Notes: a model not told the origin generated them from the sequence alone. A stretch of DNA of 64,000 bases from Sphingomonas sp. QA11 (GCF_028473665.1 NZ_CP098774.1:2666001-2730000), one strand, 5' to 3'; counted from the stretch's first letter, positions 35,899-45,882 are shown. Translations and numbers: made by a program.

Positions 35899-36212
35899 GA
35901 TCGGACGCGCGTTAGCAGCCGCGGCGCCGGATGCGAAGGGGGGTCTCGCTTCATGCCTCCCCGAACGCCCGGCCGCGATTTCGTCGCGGCGATCGACTCG
36001 GCGTCGACTTTCCGTCGCACATGTCTTCGCCATGTCGCAAAATCGCCTACCGCATCGGAGAGGGCTTTGGTAGAAGCCGCGCACAAACGATGCCGGCGGG
36101 GGTCCTGGCCGGGCATTTTCATGGAGGATCGCCGTCGTCCGGGCCTATCCGGGGCGGGGTTGAATTCTGGCCCTTCGAAGGCTTGAAGAATGGTGTTTGG
36201 GGAGAAAGTTCA
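35899..36212. other. Divergent intergenic region between lepA and a CsgG-like gene
   Basis: No gene or RNA is recognised. Codon bias is absent in all frames. It should hold the promoters of both genes, but no strong -35/-10 pair stands out. Confidence 0.4.
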
Positions 36213-37217
36213 ATGCGTATTCTGATGATCGGTGTCGCGACTGTTGCGCTGGTGGCAACGGGAGCGCCGGCATTCGCCGGTGGCGGTCAGGCTCGGGCGT
36301 CGAAGACGCAGCGTACCCAGGAACAGATGATGACGGACGTGCCGCGCTGCACGCGCAAGCTCGGGACCGTCTCGGTGATGGACGGTGACGATCCCTCTGG
36401 CTGGACCCAGTTCCAGCTGGCCGCTCCGCAGAAACTGCTGAAGGTGCTGGTGCAGCGCTCGGGCTGCTTCAATCTGGTCGATCGCGGCTCCGGCCTCAGC
36501 GCTGCCCAGCGTGAGCGTGACATTGGCGGCGGCCTCGGCCTGCAGCGCCAGTCGAACGTCGGCCAGGGCCAGATCAAGGCGGCGGATTACGTGCTGGTCG
36601 CGGAGGTTCAGGCCGCCAACAGGAATTCGAGCGGCAGCGGGATCGGCGCCGGAATCGGCGGTCTGCTGGGCGGCGGCCTAGGCGGCATCGTCGGCGGCAT
36701 CAGCTCGCGCAAGATGGAAGCGAACACCGTTCTCTCGCTCACCAACGTCCGCACGACCGAAACGATCTCGACGACCGATGGCTACGCGGCCAAGAACAGC
36801 CTGTCCTTCGGCGGCGGTGGCGGCGGTTTCGGCGGTGGAATCGGCGGCGGTGTCGTCGGCGGCGGCTATGACAACACCGATATCGGCCGGATCGTGACGC
36901 TCGCGTTCATCCAGGCCTATGCGAAGATGGTCACCGAGCTTGGCCTGGTGACCCCGGGCGCCGCGGGCACCGCCCAGGCCGCGCCGGCCAAGACCTATAC
37001 CGCACAGGCTCCCGTCGCCCTGCGCAGCACGGCCGCCGCGAACGGCAAGGTGCTCCGCACCCTGCCGGCCGGCGCGGTGATCTATCCCACCGGCAACAAG
37101 AACGGCTTGTGGTGGGAAGTCGCCGACGAGAACGACAATGTCGGATGGGTGCTGAACACCAAGCTCGCCCCCACCGGCCAGCCTTGCGGCCAGAGCGTCA
37201 CCTACAAGTGTGAATAA
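36213..37217 (+). CDS. CsgG/HfaB-family exported protein with C-terminal SH3 domain
   Basis: The 334-residue protein has a signal peptide (MRILMIGVATVALVATGAPAFAG), a CsgG-like domain (PRCTRKLGTVSVMDG, LVQRSGCFNLVDRGSGL, AADYVLVAEVQ) interrupted by a glycine-rich stretch (GIGAGIGGLLGGGLGG and later GGGGGGFGGGIGGG), and a bacterial SH3 domain at about 268-325 (APVALRSTAAANGKVLRTLPAGAVIY..WWEVADENDNVGWVL). CsgG proteins form outer-membrane secretion channels or holdfast anchors. The SH3 addition suggests cell-wall contact. No partner genes flank it. Confidence 0.75.
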   Translation: MRILMIGVATVALVATGAPAFAGGGQARASKTQRTQEQMMTDVPRCTRKLGTVSVMDGDDPSGWTQFQLAAPQKLLKVLVQRSGCFNLVDRGSGLSAAQRERDIGGGLGLQRQSNVGQGQIKAADYVLVAEVQAANRNSSGSGIGAGIGGLLGGGLGGIVGGISSRKMEANTVLSLTNVRTTETISTTDGYAAKNSLSFGGGGGGFGGGIGGGVVGGGYDNTDIGRIVTLAFIQAYAKMVTELGLVTPGAAGTAQAAPAKTYTAQAPVALRSTAAANGKVLRTLPAGAVIYPTGNKNGLWWEVADENDNVGWVLNTKLAPTGQPCGQSVTYKCE

Positions 37218-37240
37218 CGGGCAGGCGTGAATAATCGGCT

Positions 37241-37274
37241 GGCCCCTTCGCGCCCGACGCGGCGCGAAGGGGCC
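37241..37274. terminator. Strong hairpin after the CsgG-like gene
   Basis: A perfect 14-base stem (GGCCCCTTCGCGCC, loop CGACGC) lies 24 bases past the stop. There is no U-run, so termination is plausible but not certain. Confidence 0.5.
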
Positions 37275-37331
37275 TGTCCAGCATCGCGCGCTGCCGCTAC
37301 GATGGCGGCAGTTCGCTTCTGGAGACGCCCG

Positions 37332-37868
37332 ATGAAATTCGTCGCTTTCGCCCTTGCCGCTACGATACTCGCCACGGCGCCCGCCACTGCGGCGCTTCCG
37401 GTCGGCGCGAAGGCTCCCGACTTCACCACCCGCGCCGCGCTTGGCGGCAAGCAGTTCAACTTCGCGCTCAAAGCGGCCCTGCGCAAAGGCCCCGTGGTCC
37501 TCTATTTCTTCCCAGCCGCCTTCACCAAGGGCTGCACCATCGAGGCGCACGAGTTCGCGCTGGCAGCATCCGAGTTCGAGAAGAATGGCGCGACCCTGAT
37601 CGGCCTCTCCGCCGATCCGATCGACAAGCTCGCGGATTTCTCCAAGGTCGAATGCCGCGAGGCCTTCCCGGTCGGCGTGGCCCAGCCGGCGACCGTCGCC
37701 GGCTATGACGTGCACATCGCCAAGGGCAAGACGATGACCAACCGCACCTCCTATGTCATCGCTCCCGACGGCAAGATCATCTTCGTCCATTCGGAGATGA
37801 GCCCCGCCGGTCACGTCACCGGCACCATGGACGCGGTCAAGGCCTGGCGCGCCAAACGCCGCGGGTAA
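37332..37868 (+). CDS. Exported peroxiredoxin (AhpC/TSA family)
   Basis: The 178-residue protein has a signal peptide (about 1-20) and the thioredoxin-fold peroxiredoxin core: VGAKAPDFTTRA, YFFPAAFTKGCTIEAHEF with the peroxidatic Cys after FTKG, and GLSADPIDKLADFSKVE. A second Cys (VECREAFPVG) could be the resolving residue. It reduces peroxides in the periplasm. The start at 37332 is favoured over an upstream in-frame ATG because the signal peptide begins there. Confidence 0.85.
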   Translation: MKFVAFALAATILATAPATAALPVGAKAPDFTTRAALGGKQFNFALKAALRKGPVVLYFFPAAFTKGCTIEAHEFALAASEFEKNGATLIGLSADPIDKLADFSKVECREAFPVGVAQPATVAGYDVHIAKGKTMTNRTSYVIAPDGKIIFVHSEMSPAGHVTGTMDAVKAWRAKRRG

Positions 37869-38039
37869 ACCGCCTGGCCTGCTTCGATTCAACTGCGCCC
37901 GCTCATCCTGCATTGGGATCACGGGAACCGCCTGAACACCCGGCCGGTTTTTCCCGATCGTCCTGGCCGGGACATCGCGTGGCGGCTTGCCCCGCCGCGC
38001 ACGTCCGCTAGCATCGGGCGAAAGACAGGAGAGCGGGTC

Positions 38040-39335
38040 TTGCGTCATATCGCGATCATCGGTTCCGGACCGGCAGGCTATTACACCGCCGAGGCATGCC
38101 AGAAGACTTTCGGCGAGGACGTCCGCGTCGACATCATCGATCGCCTCCCCGTCCCCTATGGCCTGATCCGCACCGGCGTCGCGCCCGACCATCAGTCGAT
38201 CAAGGGCGTCTCGCGCCGCTACGAAGCGGTGGCGCTGACCGACAATGTCCGCTTTGTCGGCAATGTCAGCGTCGGTCGCGACGTGACGATCGCGGAACTG
38301 GGTTCGCTGTACGATGCGGTGGTGCTGGCGACCGGCGCCCCGGCCGACAAGCCGCTTGGCGTGCCGGGAGACGATCTGCCCGGCGTGGTCGGATCGGCGG
38401 CGTTCGTCGGCTGGTACAATGGCCATCCCGACTTCGCCGGCCTCAACCCGCCGCTCCACGGGCCCGGCGCCGTGGTGGTGGGTGCCGGCAATGTCGCGCT
38501 CGACGTCGCGCGGATCCTCGCCAAGGCGGAGAGCGAGTTCACCGGATCCGACATTGTCGGCCATGCGCTCGACCATCTCGGCACCGCCACCCACGACCGG
38601 ATTACCATCCTGGCCCGACGCGGGCCGCATCAGATCGCGATGACGCCGAAGGAACTAGGCGAACTCGGCCATCTCGACCGCGCCGTGCCGCATGTCAACC
38701 TGGCCGATCTGCCGCCGATCGAGGAGGATGCGGCGCTGGATCCGGGCCAGCGCAAGTCGGTCGCCCACCTCCGCGACTTCGCGACTCGGACTGACCGGAA
38801 GCAGATCGATGTTGATTTTGATTTCTATGCGATGCCGGTGCGGGTCGAGGGCGACGGCAAGGCCGAACGGATGATCGTCGAACGCACGGCGATCGACGCC
38901 GAAGGCCGCGCCTCTGGCACGGGCGAGACCTATTCGGTGCCCGCCAGCCTCGTCATCAGTTGCATCGGCTATCGCACGCCGCCGATCGACGGCGTGCCCT
39001 ATGACCAGAAGCTCGGCCGCTTCGCCAATCAGGACGGGCGCATCTCGCCGGGGCTCTACGCCGTCGGCTGGGCGCGACGCGGGCCGACCGGGACGATCGG
39101 CACAAACCGTCCCGACGGCTTCCTGATCGCCGAGCATATCGCCGCCGACCAGGCTGGCGACAGCGGCAAGGCCGGACGGCCCGGCCTCGATTCGCTACTC
39201 GCTAGCCGAAACGTCGACGTCGTCACCTTCCGCGACTGGCAGAAAATCGAGGCAGCCGAGATCGCCCGTGCTCGTAACGGCGCCCCGCGGGAGAAGTTCA
39301 CCAGCATCGAGGAGATGCTCGACGCACGTGGCTGA
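38040..39335 (+). CDS. Ferredoxin/adrenodoxin--NADP+ reductase (FprA type)
   Basis: The 431-residue flavoprotein has the FAD site IAIIGSGPAGYYTAE at the N-terminus, PYGLIRTGVAPDHQSIKGV characteristic of adrenodoxin-reductase-like enzymes, the NADP site VVVGAGNVALDVARIL, and a late GYRTPPIDGVPYD..GWARRGPTGTIGTNRPDGF block. It transfers electrons from NADPH to ferredoxins serving P450s or Fe-S enzymes. It starts at TTG with AGGAG 8 bases upstream. No ferredoxin gene adjoins. Confidence 0.9.
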   Translation: MRHIAIIGSGPAGYYTAEACQKTFGEDVRVDIIDRLPVPYGLIRTGVAPDHQSIKGVSRRYEAVALTDNVRFVGNVSVGRDVTIAELGSLYDAVVLATGAPADKPLGVPGDDLPGVVGSAAFVGWYNGHPDFAGLNPPLHGPGAVVVGAGNVALDVARILAKAESEFTGSDIVGHALDHLGTATHDRITILARRGPHQIAMTPKELGELGHLDRAVPHVNLADLPPIEEDAALDPGQRKSVAHLRDFATRTDRKQIDVDFDFYAMPVRVEGDGKAERMIVERTAIDAEGRASGTGETYSVPASLVISCIGYRTPPIDGVPYDQKLGRFANQDGRISPGLYAVGWARRGPTGTIGTNRPDGFLIAEHIAADQAGDSGKAGRPGLDSLLASRNVDVVTFRDWQKIEAAEIARARNGAPREKFTSIEEMLDARG

Positions 39336-39440
39336 GGCCGGCTTCTTTCGCCGCGCGACGAATGTGGGGTTGATGCCCGCGAAACGCTCGGCTAAGGGCC
39401 GTCGCCTTGCCGCGCGAGACAGCGCGGCTCGATCCCTGGT

Positions 39441-39517
39441 CGGGGAATAGCTCAGCCTGGTAGAGCACTGCCTTCGGGAGGCAGGGGCCGGAGGTTCGAA
39501 TCCTCTTTCCCCGACCA
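39441..39517 (+). tRNA. tRNA-Pro (anticodon CGG)
   Basis: A complete 77-base cloverleaf: acceptor CGGGGAA with TTCCCCG, D-loop CTCAGCCTGGTAGAGC, anticodon stem CTGCC/GGCAG with loop TTCGGGA (anticodon CGG, reading CCG), T-loop GGTTCGAATCC, and encoded CCA. Confidence 0.95.
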
Positions 39518-40110
39518 ATGGGACACGCGGATTTCCGCCCTGTCACGCTCTCCGATAGACAAGGATCGAAGGTTCGGTCCGAACCTCGTCGGCTGAATTG
39601 AATGCGTCCGCGACCACGCCGGGCACCCCCTGACTGTCCGCCGGCGTCCCGTGGGTTGAGCTCGACTGGAAATCCGCGAACAACGGTTGAGACCATGCCG
39701 GGCCAATCCCCTTTGGAATAGTTCGCGCTATCCGCGGTGAAGATAGTCAGGGCAATCCATCATCGTGTCATCGACTATTTTCAGGGTCATTGTTGCGTGA
39801 CCGTAACGTCTATGACGTCTGTAGAACAAAAATATGGGTGCGAGCTTTCCGCGACCTCGCCGAAAGATCGGACATGACCGGAGGACAACGGCTTACACGC
39901 CCGAAGACCATGGCAACGAACAGCTGATCTGCGTAGACGGCGATTGCCCCACATTGTTGCCCACAGGCAACAGTAGCACGCGATAATACGGCATGAAGCG
40001 ATACAATCCCAAAACGGCCCTATCGGTACTTGACCTTGGCACATGCAGGGATAGCCTCGGCTCATCTAGATAAAACGCTTATATTTCTTATACAAATGGG
40101 GGATTACAGG
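39518..40110. other. 593-base intergenic region after tRNA-Pro
   Basis: No convincing gene. Its right part is moderately AT-rich before the autotransporter start, with TTGACC at 40032 as a possible -35. Minus-strand frames over the tRNA ([15 protein letters not shown]) are the familiar tRNA shadow, not a gene. I looked for a duplicated tRNA 3' end that would mark an integrated element and saw none. Confidence 0.4.
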
Positions 40111-43100
40111 ATGGATTCTTGCGTCTCGCGCGCGCGGAAGCGCGCATTCTTGCTCGCCACCGCCGCAACAATCTCGATCGTCATCGGCAACAGCGCACGG
40201 GCGCAGGAACACCCTACCGACATGATCCTCGAAGCGCAGGACAACAGGGTTTCAGCGTCCATCATTGACCCTAACATCGTCATCGCCCCGCCTGGCACGT
40301 CGGTCACCGATCGCGACCCGGTGAACGTTACCGGTGTCGGCCAAATGATCATCGACCAGAAGAATGGCTTTATCGGCTTGTGCACGGGCACGCTGATCAA
40401 TCCGCGTACCGTCATCTTCGCGGCGCACTGCGTGAACGAAAGTCCGGCCGGCACGGCGCAGGATCCCTGGGGCTACGGCACCGGGGCCGGCCAGTTACCG
40501 ATCGGCTTCGGCTTCCAGGCCAACAACAATGTCGCGGGCAATTCGGCCTTCGGCCACTGGCTCAACGGTACCGCCGGGGGCGCGAAGTATCTGACGTCGA
40601 TTTCCGAGTATATGTATAACGTCAACCAGGTGCAGTATAACCCGCACTCGCTTGATCTCGGACTCGCGAACAATTTCATTCAGGGCGACGTCGCGGTGGC
40701 GTCGCTCGATACACCCGCGGCCAACGTGCCGACTTGGGCGCTGCTTTTCTCTGCACTTCCCGCACCGGCCTCCATCAACGACACCACCGGCACCGGCTAT
40801 CACGTCGTGATCAACGGCTATGGCAATACCGGTACTGCGACGTCGGGCAGCAATGTCGGCGTCGACTATCGCCGCCGTGTGGCCGAGAATTATCTGGGCC
40901 TGCTTGGCTCGCTGGACGACATCGACATCGGCCTGTTCGGTATCACGCCGCGCGGCCGCCCGCAGAATCTGTATCAGATCGATTTCGACAGCGCCGGTCA
41001 TTCCAACCAGTTCGATTTCAATATCTTCAAGGACAACGCGCTGCCCAAGGAAGGGATCACTGGTCCCGGCGATTCGGGCGGGCCGCTGATTCTGGATCAG
41101 GCCTATGCCAAGCAACTGGTGATCGCGGTGCTGTCTGGCGGCACGCGCTACTTCGCGCAGCAGCCTTCGGGCAGTTACGGCACGAGCGCCTTCTATCAAC
41201 CGCTCTATCTGTTCTGGGACTATATCGCCGCCGCCAACCCCTATCGCTATGTCAGCGCTGTCGCCGGTGACGGCGCCTGGACCGACCCAACTCACTGGGT
41301 CACCACGGTCGACCCCGCCTACAATGTCCTCGTCAACGGCAAGCTGGTGAACGGCGTACCGACAGCCCCAGGCGACGGCATCGCCGGCACCTCCGGCAAA
41401 TTCGGCCAGATTTGCGATCAGGAACCTGCCTTCCAGTATGACGTATGTTATGACGTGAAGACCGGCGTCTACTACGATCATGGCGTTCCGCAGGGGAGTA
41501 GCGACTCAACCCCGACCGGCACACAGACGGCGGATGCGACCAGGATTGCCGATACGACCAATGACGGCACGCGGGCTACCAAGTCCTCGATAGAAGAAGC
41601 CCAGAATGGCAGTCAGGCAACCGGGGCCGTGCAGGCTGCGGCCGTCCTCCCCGCCGCCACCCTGGCCAATGGCCTGCCCGGCGCGAGCAATTTCGTACCG
41701 AACAATGTTAATCCGAACGCGGCCAGCCACACCAACGCCCGCTATTTCGACGTGACATTGTCCGCCGCAGGAACGACCACGTTAAGCTCCGCCGTCACGG
41801 TGGATCGCTTCACCATGAACGGCCCCGCCGCCAAGCTGAATGTCGCGTCCGGCGGCTCGCTGACCAGCCTGATTAACATCAATCATTTCGACGGCCTGGT
41901 CACCAACAATGGCACGATCACGACGATCGGCGATTACCTGCTGCTCAGTGGCGGTATCACCGGCTCGGGCCGTTTCAACACGCCGTTCTTCACAAGCGTG
42001 TCGGGCACGATCGCGCCGGGGACGATCGGCACCACCGGCACCATCACCATCGGCGGCAACCTGATCCTCGCGTCCGGCAACCATTATCTGGTCGACCTCG
42101 GCCCGAACGGCGTGTCGGACAAGATCGTGGTGGTCCCGAACGGTTCCAGCACGGGGACCGCCAGCCTCGGCGGGTTCATCGGGTTCGCGCCGGCTACCGG
42201 CTACACCATCCGCGCGGGCGATACCTATACGGTCCTGACGACCACGGCACCGATCGACGGCACCACCAAATTCATCGATCCGGCACCGCTCAGCGCGATC
42301 CTGACACCGCGCCTCACCTATCAGGCAACCTCGGTGTCGGTCACCATCGATGCCGGTCTCTACGCCAATGTCGTGGGCAACACGCCGGTGCAGCAGGCTT
42401 ATGCGAGGCTGCTCGACCAGGATCGTATCGTCTATAACCGGCTCACCGATCTCTATGGCATCCTGGACATGCAGAATGCCGCGACGATCCGTTCGACGCT
42501 CGAGGGCCTAGCCCCACGCGCCGAGACGACTCGTCGGGCGCTGGGCACTGCCTCGGTCGACAATATGGGCCGCTTCTACCGCGACCGCCTCGCCTCGCTC
42601 GATCCCGGCAGCCTTGGGGGCACCGTCGCGATGATCGGCAAACCGTTCCAGATCGCCGCGCTTGCCTCGTCTGGCATGCCTGGCACGCCAGAGGTCCGCA
42701 GCGACGCCGGGGAAGGCATGGTCGCACAGGAAGGCAGACTGCCCGAAACGATGAGCGCGTTCGTGGCCGGCGGCTATATCGACGGCAACAGCAGCTCGAT
42801 GCCAACGGCGGTCCCGGTGACAGGCCGTGATCAGTTCCACGGCTTCTTCGTGGCGACGGGTCTCGAAACCGAAATCGGCTCCCGCGGTCTGCTGGGCTTC
42901 TCCCTTGCCTATACCGACCTTGACGGCGCGCCGTCGCTGGCCAGCCAACAAGCGAGCAGCACGCTGTACCAGGGCACGCTGTACGGCAAGATCAAGACGA
43001 CCAGCGGCGCATTCATCGACGCTACGTTCAGCGCCGGCGCGTTCAACTCCCGCACCGTGCGCAACGTCAACCTGGCCGGAACCGGCTATCGGCTGGTCGG

Positions 43101-43584
43101 CAAGGATCGATCGCTCATGGTCTCGGGTGAAATCGGCGCCGGCACCACCGTCGCGCTCGGCAGTTCGATCGCCCTCGATCCACGCGTCTCGCTGCGCGGC
43201 ACCCGGATCATGTTCGACACGATCGACGAGACGGGCGGCGGCCCTGCCATGGCCTACAAGCCGGGCAACCTGGACAGCCTTCAGGCTCGCGCCGGCTTCA
43301 ACGCCCACGGCAACAGCGCGACGGTCAAGCCGTACGTCTCGGCCTATTGGGTCCATGATTTCGCCAAGCAGCCGGGCTTTATCGGCGCGAACTTTGTCGG
43401 CGGCGTCGGGCCAAACGCGCTCTTCGCGGTGGCGGGGTCCGACAATGACTGGGCCGAGGTCAGCGGCGGCGTAACCTTCTCGGCCAGCAAGAGGGTCGAA
43501 CTGTCGGTGGGGGCGAACACCACGGTCGGCCGCAAGGACGTGACCAACCAGAGCTATCACGGAACGATCAGGATCAACTTCTGA
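40111..43584 (+). CDS. Trypsin-like serine protease autotransporter
   Basis: The 1157-residue protein has an extended signal peptide (about 1-32), an S1 protease passenger with FAAHC (His106), a candidate Asp193 in QGDVAVASL and GPGDSGGPL (Ser322), then a beta-helix-like repeat region (about 560-740, TLSSAVTVDRFTMNGPAAKLNVASGGSL and following) and a C-terminal autotransporter barrel ending IRINF. It should secrete and display, or release, the protease at the cell surface. The start has GGGGGA in front. A strong terminator follows. Cleavage target unknown. Confidence 0.88.
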   Translation: MDSCVSRARKRAFLLATAATISIVIGNSARAQEHPTDMILEAQDNRVSASIIDPNIVIAPPGTSVTDRDPVNVTGVGQMIIDQKNGFIGLCTGTLINPRTVIFAAHCVNESPAGTAQDPWGYGTGAGQLPIGFGFQANNNVAGNSAFGHWLNGTAGGAKYLTSISEYMYNVNQVQYNPHSLDLGLANNFIQGDVAVASLDTPAANVPTWALLFSALPAPASINDTTGTGYHVVINGYGNTGTATSGSNVGVDYRRRVAENYLGLLGSLDDIDIGLFGITPRGRPQNLYQIDFDSAGHSNQFDFNIFKDNALPKEGITGPGDSGGPLILDQAYAKQLVIAVLSGGTRYFAQQPSGSYGTSAFYQPLYLFWDYIAAANPYRYVSAVAGDGAWTDPTHWVTTVDPAYNVLVNGKLVNGVPTAPGDGIAGTSGKFGQICDQEPAFQYDVCYDVKTGVYYDHGVPQGSSDSTPTGTQTADATRIADTTNDGTRATKSSIEEAQNGSQATGAVQAAAVLPAATLANGLPGASNFVPNNVNPNAASHTNARYFDVTLSAAGTTTLSSAVTVDRFTMNGPAAKLNVASGGSLTSLININHFDGLVTNNGTITTIGDYLLLSGGITGSGRFNTPFFTSVSGTIAPGTIGTTGTITIGGNLILASGNHYLVDLGPNGVSDKIVVVPNGSSTGTASLGGFIGFAPATGYTIRAGDTYTVLTTTAPIDGTTKFIDPAPLSAILTPRLTYQATSVSVTIDAGLYANVVGNTPVQQAYARLLDQDRIVYNRLTDLYGILDMQNAATIRSTLEGLAPRAETTRRALGTASVDNMGRFYRDRLASLDPGSLGGTVAMIGKPFQIAALASSGMPGTPEVRSDAGEGMVAQEGRLPETMSAFVAGGYIDGNSSSMPTAVPVTGRDQFHGFFVATGLETEIGSRGLLGFSLAYTDLDGAPSLASQQASSTLYQGTLYGKIKTTSGAFIDATFSAGAFNSRTVRNVNLAGTGYRLVGKDRSLMVSGEIGAGTTVALGSSIALDPRVSLRGTRIMFDTIDETGGGPAMAYKPGNLDSLQARAGFNAHGNSATVKPYVSAYWVHDFAKQPGFIGANFVGGVGPNALFAVAGSDNDWAEVSGGVTFSASKRVELSVGANTTVGRKDVTNQSYHGTIRINF

Positions 43585-43598
43585 TCGGGCCGTATGTT

Positions 43599-43630
43599 GG
43601 GGCCGCTTCCATACGGAAGCGGCCCCTTTT
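43599..43630 (+). terminator. Rho-independent terminator of the autotransporter gene
   Basis: A perfect 12-base stem (GGGGCCGCTTCC, loop ATAC) is followed by TTTTCTTT, 15 bases after the stop. Confidence 0.9.
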
Positions 43631-43682
43631 CTTTGTGCCGGATCTACGGAAAGACTCAGTCGAGAATTGGAGGAGGGCGCAG

Positions 43683-44114
43683 ATGACGGCTGACGAGATC
43701 GAAATCGGCAAGGTGCTCGAAGAGCTTTATGGCACCGTTTCCGGACCGGCGGGTCCGCGCGACTGGTCGCGACAAGCGACAACGTTCCACGAGGACAGTC
43801 GACAGATGCGTACCTGGATCGACGCCGCCGGCAAGCCGGCGATCAGGATCATGAGCCGCGACGGATATGCCGCCGACACGGCTCCTTTCTTCGCCGAGAA
43901 CGATTTCTACGAGATCGAAACCGCGCGGAAGATCAACATCTTCGGCAACATCGCTCATGTGTGGAGTATCTACGAGGCCCGGCGCGCGCCTGACGCGGAT
44001 GAACTGGATCGGCGCGGTATAAACTCAATCCAGCTCTACAAGGATGAAAATGGCTGGCGCGTCATCAGCATGATCTGGGACAATGAACGCCCGGGCGTGA
44101 TTGCCAGCCTGTAG
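43683..44114 (+). CDS. SnoaL-like/NTF2-fold protein
   Basis: The 143-residue protein has the cone-like NTF2 pattern: N-terminal helix, ATTFHEDSRQMR, a central helix and strands ending NSIQLYKDENGWRVISMIWDNE. Members bind small hydrophobic ligands or act as isomerases/dehydratases, but many are uncharacterised. GGAGGAGGG precedes the start at 43683. Function is not further resolved. Confidence 0.65.
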   Translation: MTADEIEIGKVLEELYGTVSGPAGPRDWSRQATTFHEDSRQMRTWIDAAGKPAIRIMSRDGYAADTAPFFAENDFYEIETARKINIFGNIAHVWSIYEARRAPDADELDRRGINSIQLYKDENGWRVISMIWDNERPGVIASL

Positions 44115-44205
44115 AGCAACGAACCACTCGCTCGTTTGACGTCGGGGAAATGGCCGATCATCAGCCTGTTCAAATCGAGCAAGCCGGCTGCACAGGACGG
44201 CAGAC

Positions 44206-45882
44206 TCAGCCGGCCGCCTTCTGCCGATCGTCCCCCCGCGACCAGGCGATGAACGCCTCTTCGTCCATCGGGGCGGCGATCGCATAGCCCTGGATCACGT
44301 CGCAGCCGATCACGCGCATCACGTCCGCCTGCGACTGGGTCTCGATCCCCTCCGCCACGGCCTCGCAACCGACGCCATGGATCAGGCCGACCACGGCGTG
44401 GGCGATCGTGCGCGCCTCCGCATTGTCGGCGATATGCTCGATCAGGCTGCGGTCCAGCTTGACCCTGTCGACCGGCAGGTCGCGCAAGCGCGCAAGGTTC
44501 GAATAGCCGGTCCCGAAATCGTCGATCGCAATCGTCGCTCCGTCAGCGCGTAGCAACGCGATCGCCTCGATCACCTCCTCGCTGCAGTGCATCGCCAGCG
44601 TCTCGGTAATCTCGAGTTCGAGCAGGCGCGCCGGCGCATTGGCCTCGCGCATCGCCTCGCGTAGCCTACGGAAGAAGCTTGCATGATCAAGCTGGCGTGG
44701 GCTGATATTGATCGCGAGCCGTTGCTCGATGCCGATCCGGCCCCAGCGCCCGATCGTCTCCGCCACGGTGTCGATCACCCATTCGCCGATCTCGACGATC
44801 ATGCCAGTCTCTTCGGCGCGTTGGATGAAGCTGCCCGGGAGCCTGACGCCGTCGCGCGGATGCCGCCATCTGATCAGCGCCTCGGCAGCGACGATCTCAC
44901 CACTCGACACCGCCACCTGCGGCTGGAAGACGAGGGTGAACTGATCCCGCTCGATCGCCTCGCGCAGATCCTGTTCGAGTTCGGCGCGATCGGCGATCTG
45001 ACCGGCAAGCTCATCCGTGAAATGCTCGGCCCGGCCGCGCCCATTCGCCTTCGCATGATACATCGCTGCGTCGGCAGCGCGCATCAGGTCGGTCAGGTTC
45101 TCGCCATGTTGCGGGCGGAGTGCGATCCCGATCGACGCGCCGATCTCGACGTCGTTGCCGACCAGGTCGAACGGCTCGTTGAGCGCGAAAAGCACGCCGC
45201 GCCCGATCCTCGCCGCCTCCGCCGGATCGGCGACGCCGGAAAAGAACATGGTGAACTCATCGCCAGCGAGGCGACCGATCAGCGGTTGCGGCACACCCGT
45301 CTCGACCGTCACCCGATCGGCCACGGCGCGGATTCGATTGGCGACCATGCCGAGCAGCATGTCACCCATCGCATGGCCCATCGTATCGTTGACGCCCTTG
45401 AAGCGATCGAGATCGATGAAGAACAACGCCGCGCTCATCCCCGGCGCCATGTCAGTCAGCGCGCGCTCGCAAGTCCGGCGGAAATTGGTCCGGTTGGGCA
45501 GCGAGGTGACCGGATCGAACATGGCCAGCCGGTGGACGCTCTCCAGGTTCGCGCCGAGTTGCTGGAACAGCCCGTTCATCGCACGCGCCAGTTCCGGCAC
45601 ATTCTCCTCGATCTCGGCGGGAATCTCCCCGTCGAGATCGCCGTGCGCGGCGCGCGTGAGACGGGCGATCGCTGCGTCGATGGCAGCCGCGGTCGAAGCG
45701 ATCGAGCGTTCGGCGGAGGCCCAGCACATCACCGCGCACACCACTGCCGGGATGAGCGCGCGCGATATATTGTCGATGCCGATCTGGCCGTTGGACGTCG
45801 CCACCAGCGCTAGGATGAAGGCGACCGCCCCCGCGCACATCGCGAACACGATTGCACGACTCTTGAGCGACACTCCTTCCAT
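44206..45882 (-). CDS. Membrane GGDEF-EAL c-di-GMP protein, probable phosphodiesterase
   Basis: The 558-residue protein has two N-terminal membrane segments (about 9-32 and 40-57), a HAMP-like linker, a GGDEF domain with the altered site AGDEF and no obvious I-site, and an EAL domain with EALIRW, NISPRQL, ETLAMH, DDFGTGYSNL, KLDRSLI and EGIETQ. All of the usual EAL metal and catalytic blocks are present, so c-di-GMP hydrolysis is likely. AGDEF can still be active or may only bind GTP. It is monocistronic. Confidence 0.88.
   Translation of the reverse strand: MEGVSLKSRAIVFAMCAGAVAFILALVATSNGQIGIDNISRALIPAVVCAVMCWASAERSIASTAAAIDAAIARLTRAAHGDLDGEIPAEIEENVPELARAMNGLFQQLGANLESVHRLAMFDPVTSLPNRTNFRRTCERALTDMAPGMSAALFFIDLDRFKGVNDTMGHAMGDMLLGMVANRIRAVADRVTVETGVPQPLIGRLAGDEFTMFFSGVADPAEAARIGRGVLFALNEPFDLVGNDVEIGASIGIALRPQHGENLTDLMRAADAAMYHAKANGRGRAEHFTDELAGQIADRAELEQDLREAIERDQFTLVFQPQVAVSSGEIVAAEALIRWRHPRDGVRLPGSFIQRAEETGMIVEIGEWVIDTVAETIGRWGRIGIEQRLAINISPRQLDHASFFRRLREAMREANAPARLLELEITETLAMHCSEEVIEAIALLRADGATIAIDDFGTGYSNLARLRDLPVDRVKLDRSLIEHIADNAEARTIAHAVVGLIHGVGCEAVAEGIETQSQADVMRVIGCDVIQGYAIAAPMDEEAFIAWSRGDDRQKAAG

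Noticed and set aside
36678..38630. 650-codon minus-strand open frame
   Set aside because: Runs antisense across three real plus-strand genes (CsgG-like, peroxiredoxin, FprA).
39298..39706. Minus-strand frames reading [12 protein letters not shown] and [11 protein letters not shown]
   Set aside because: The familiar antisense translation of a tRNA gene, not a protein.
39441..40110. tRNA-Pro as attachment site of an integrated element
   Set aside because: No repeat of the tRNA 3' end and no integrase in the window.
42508..43782. 424-codon minus-strand frame
   Set aside because: Antisense to the autotransporter barrel and spans its terminator.
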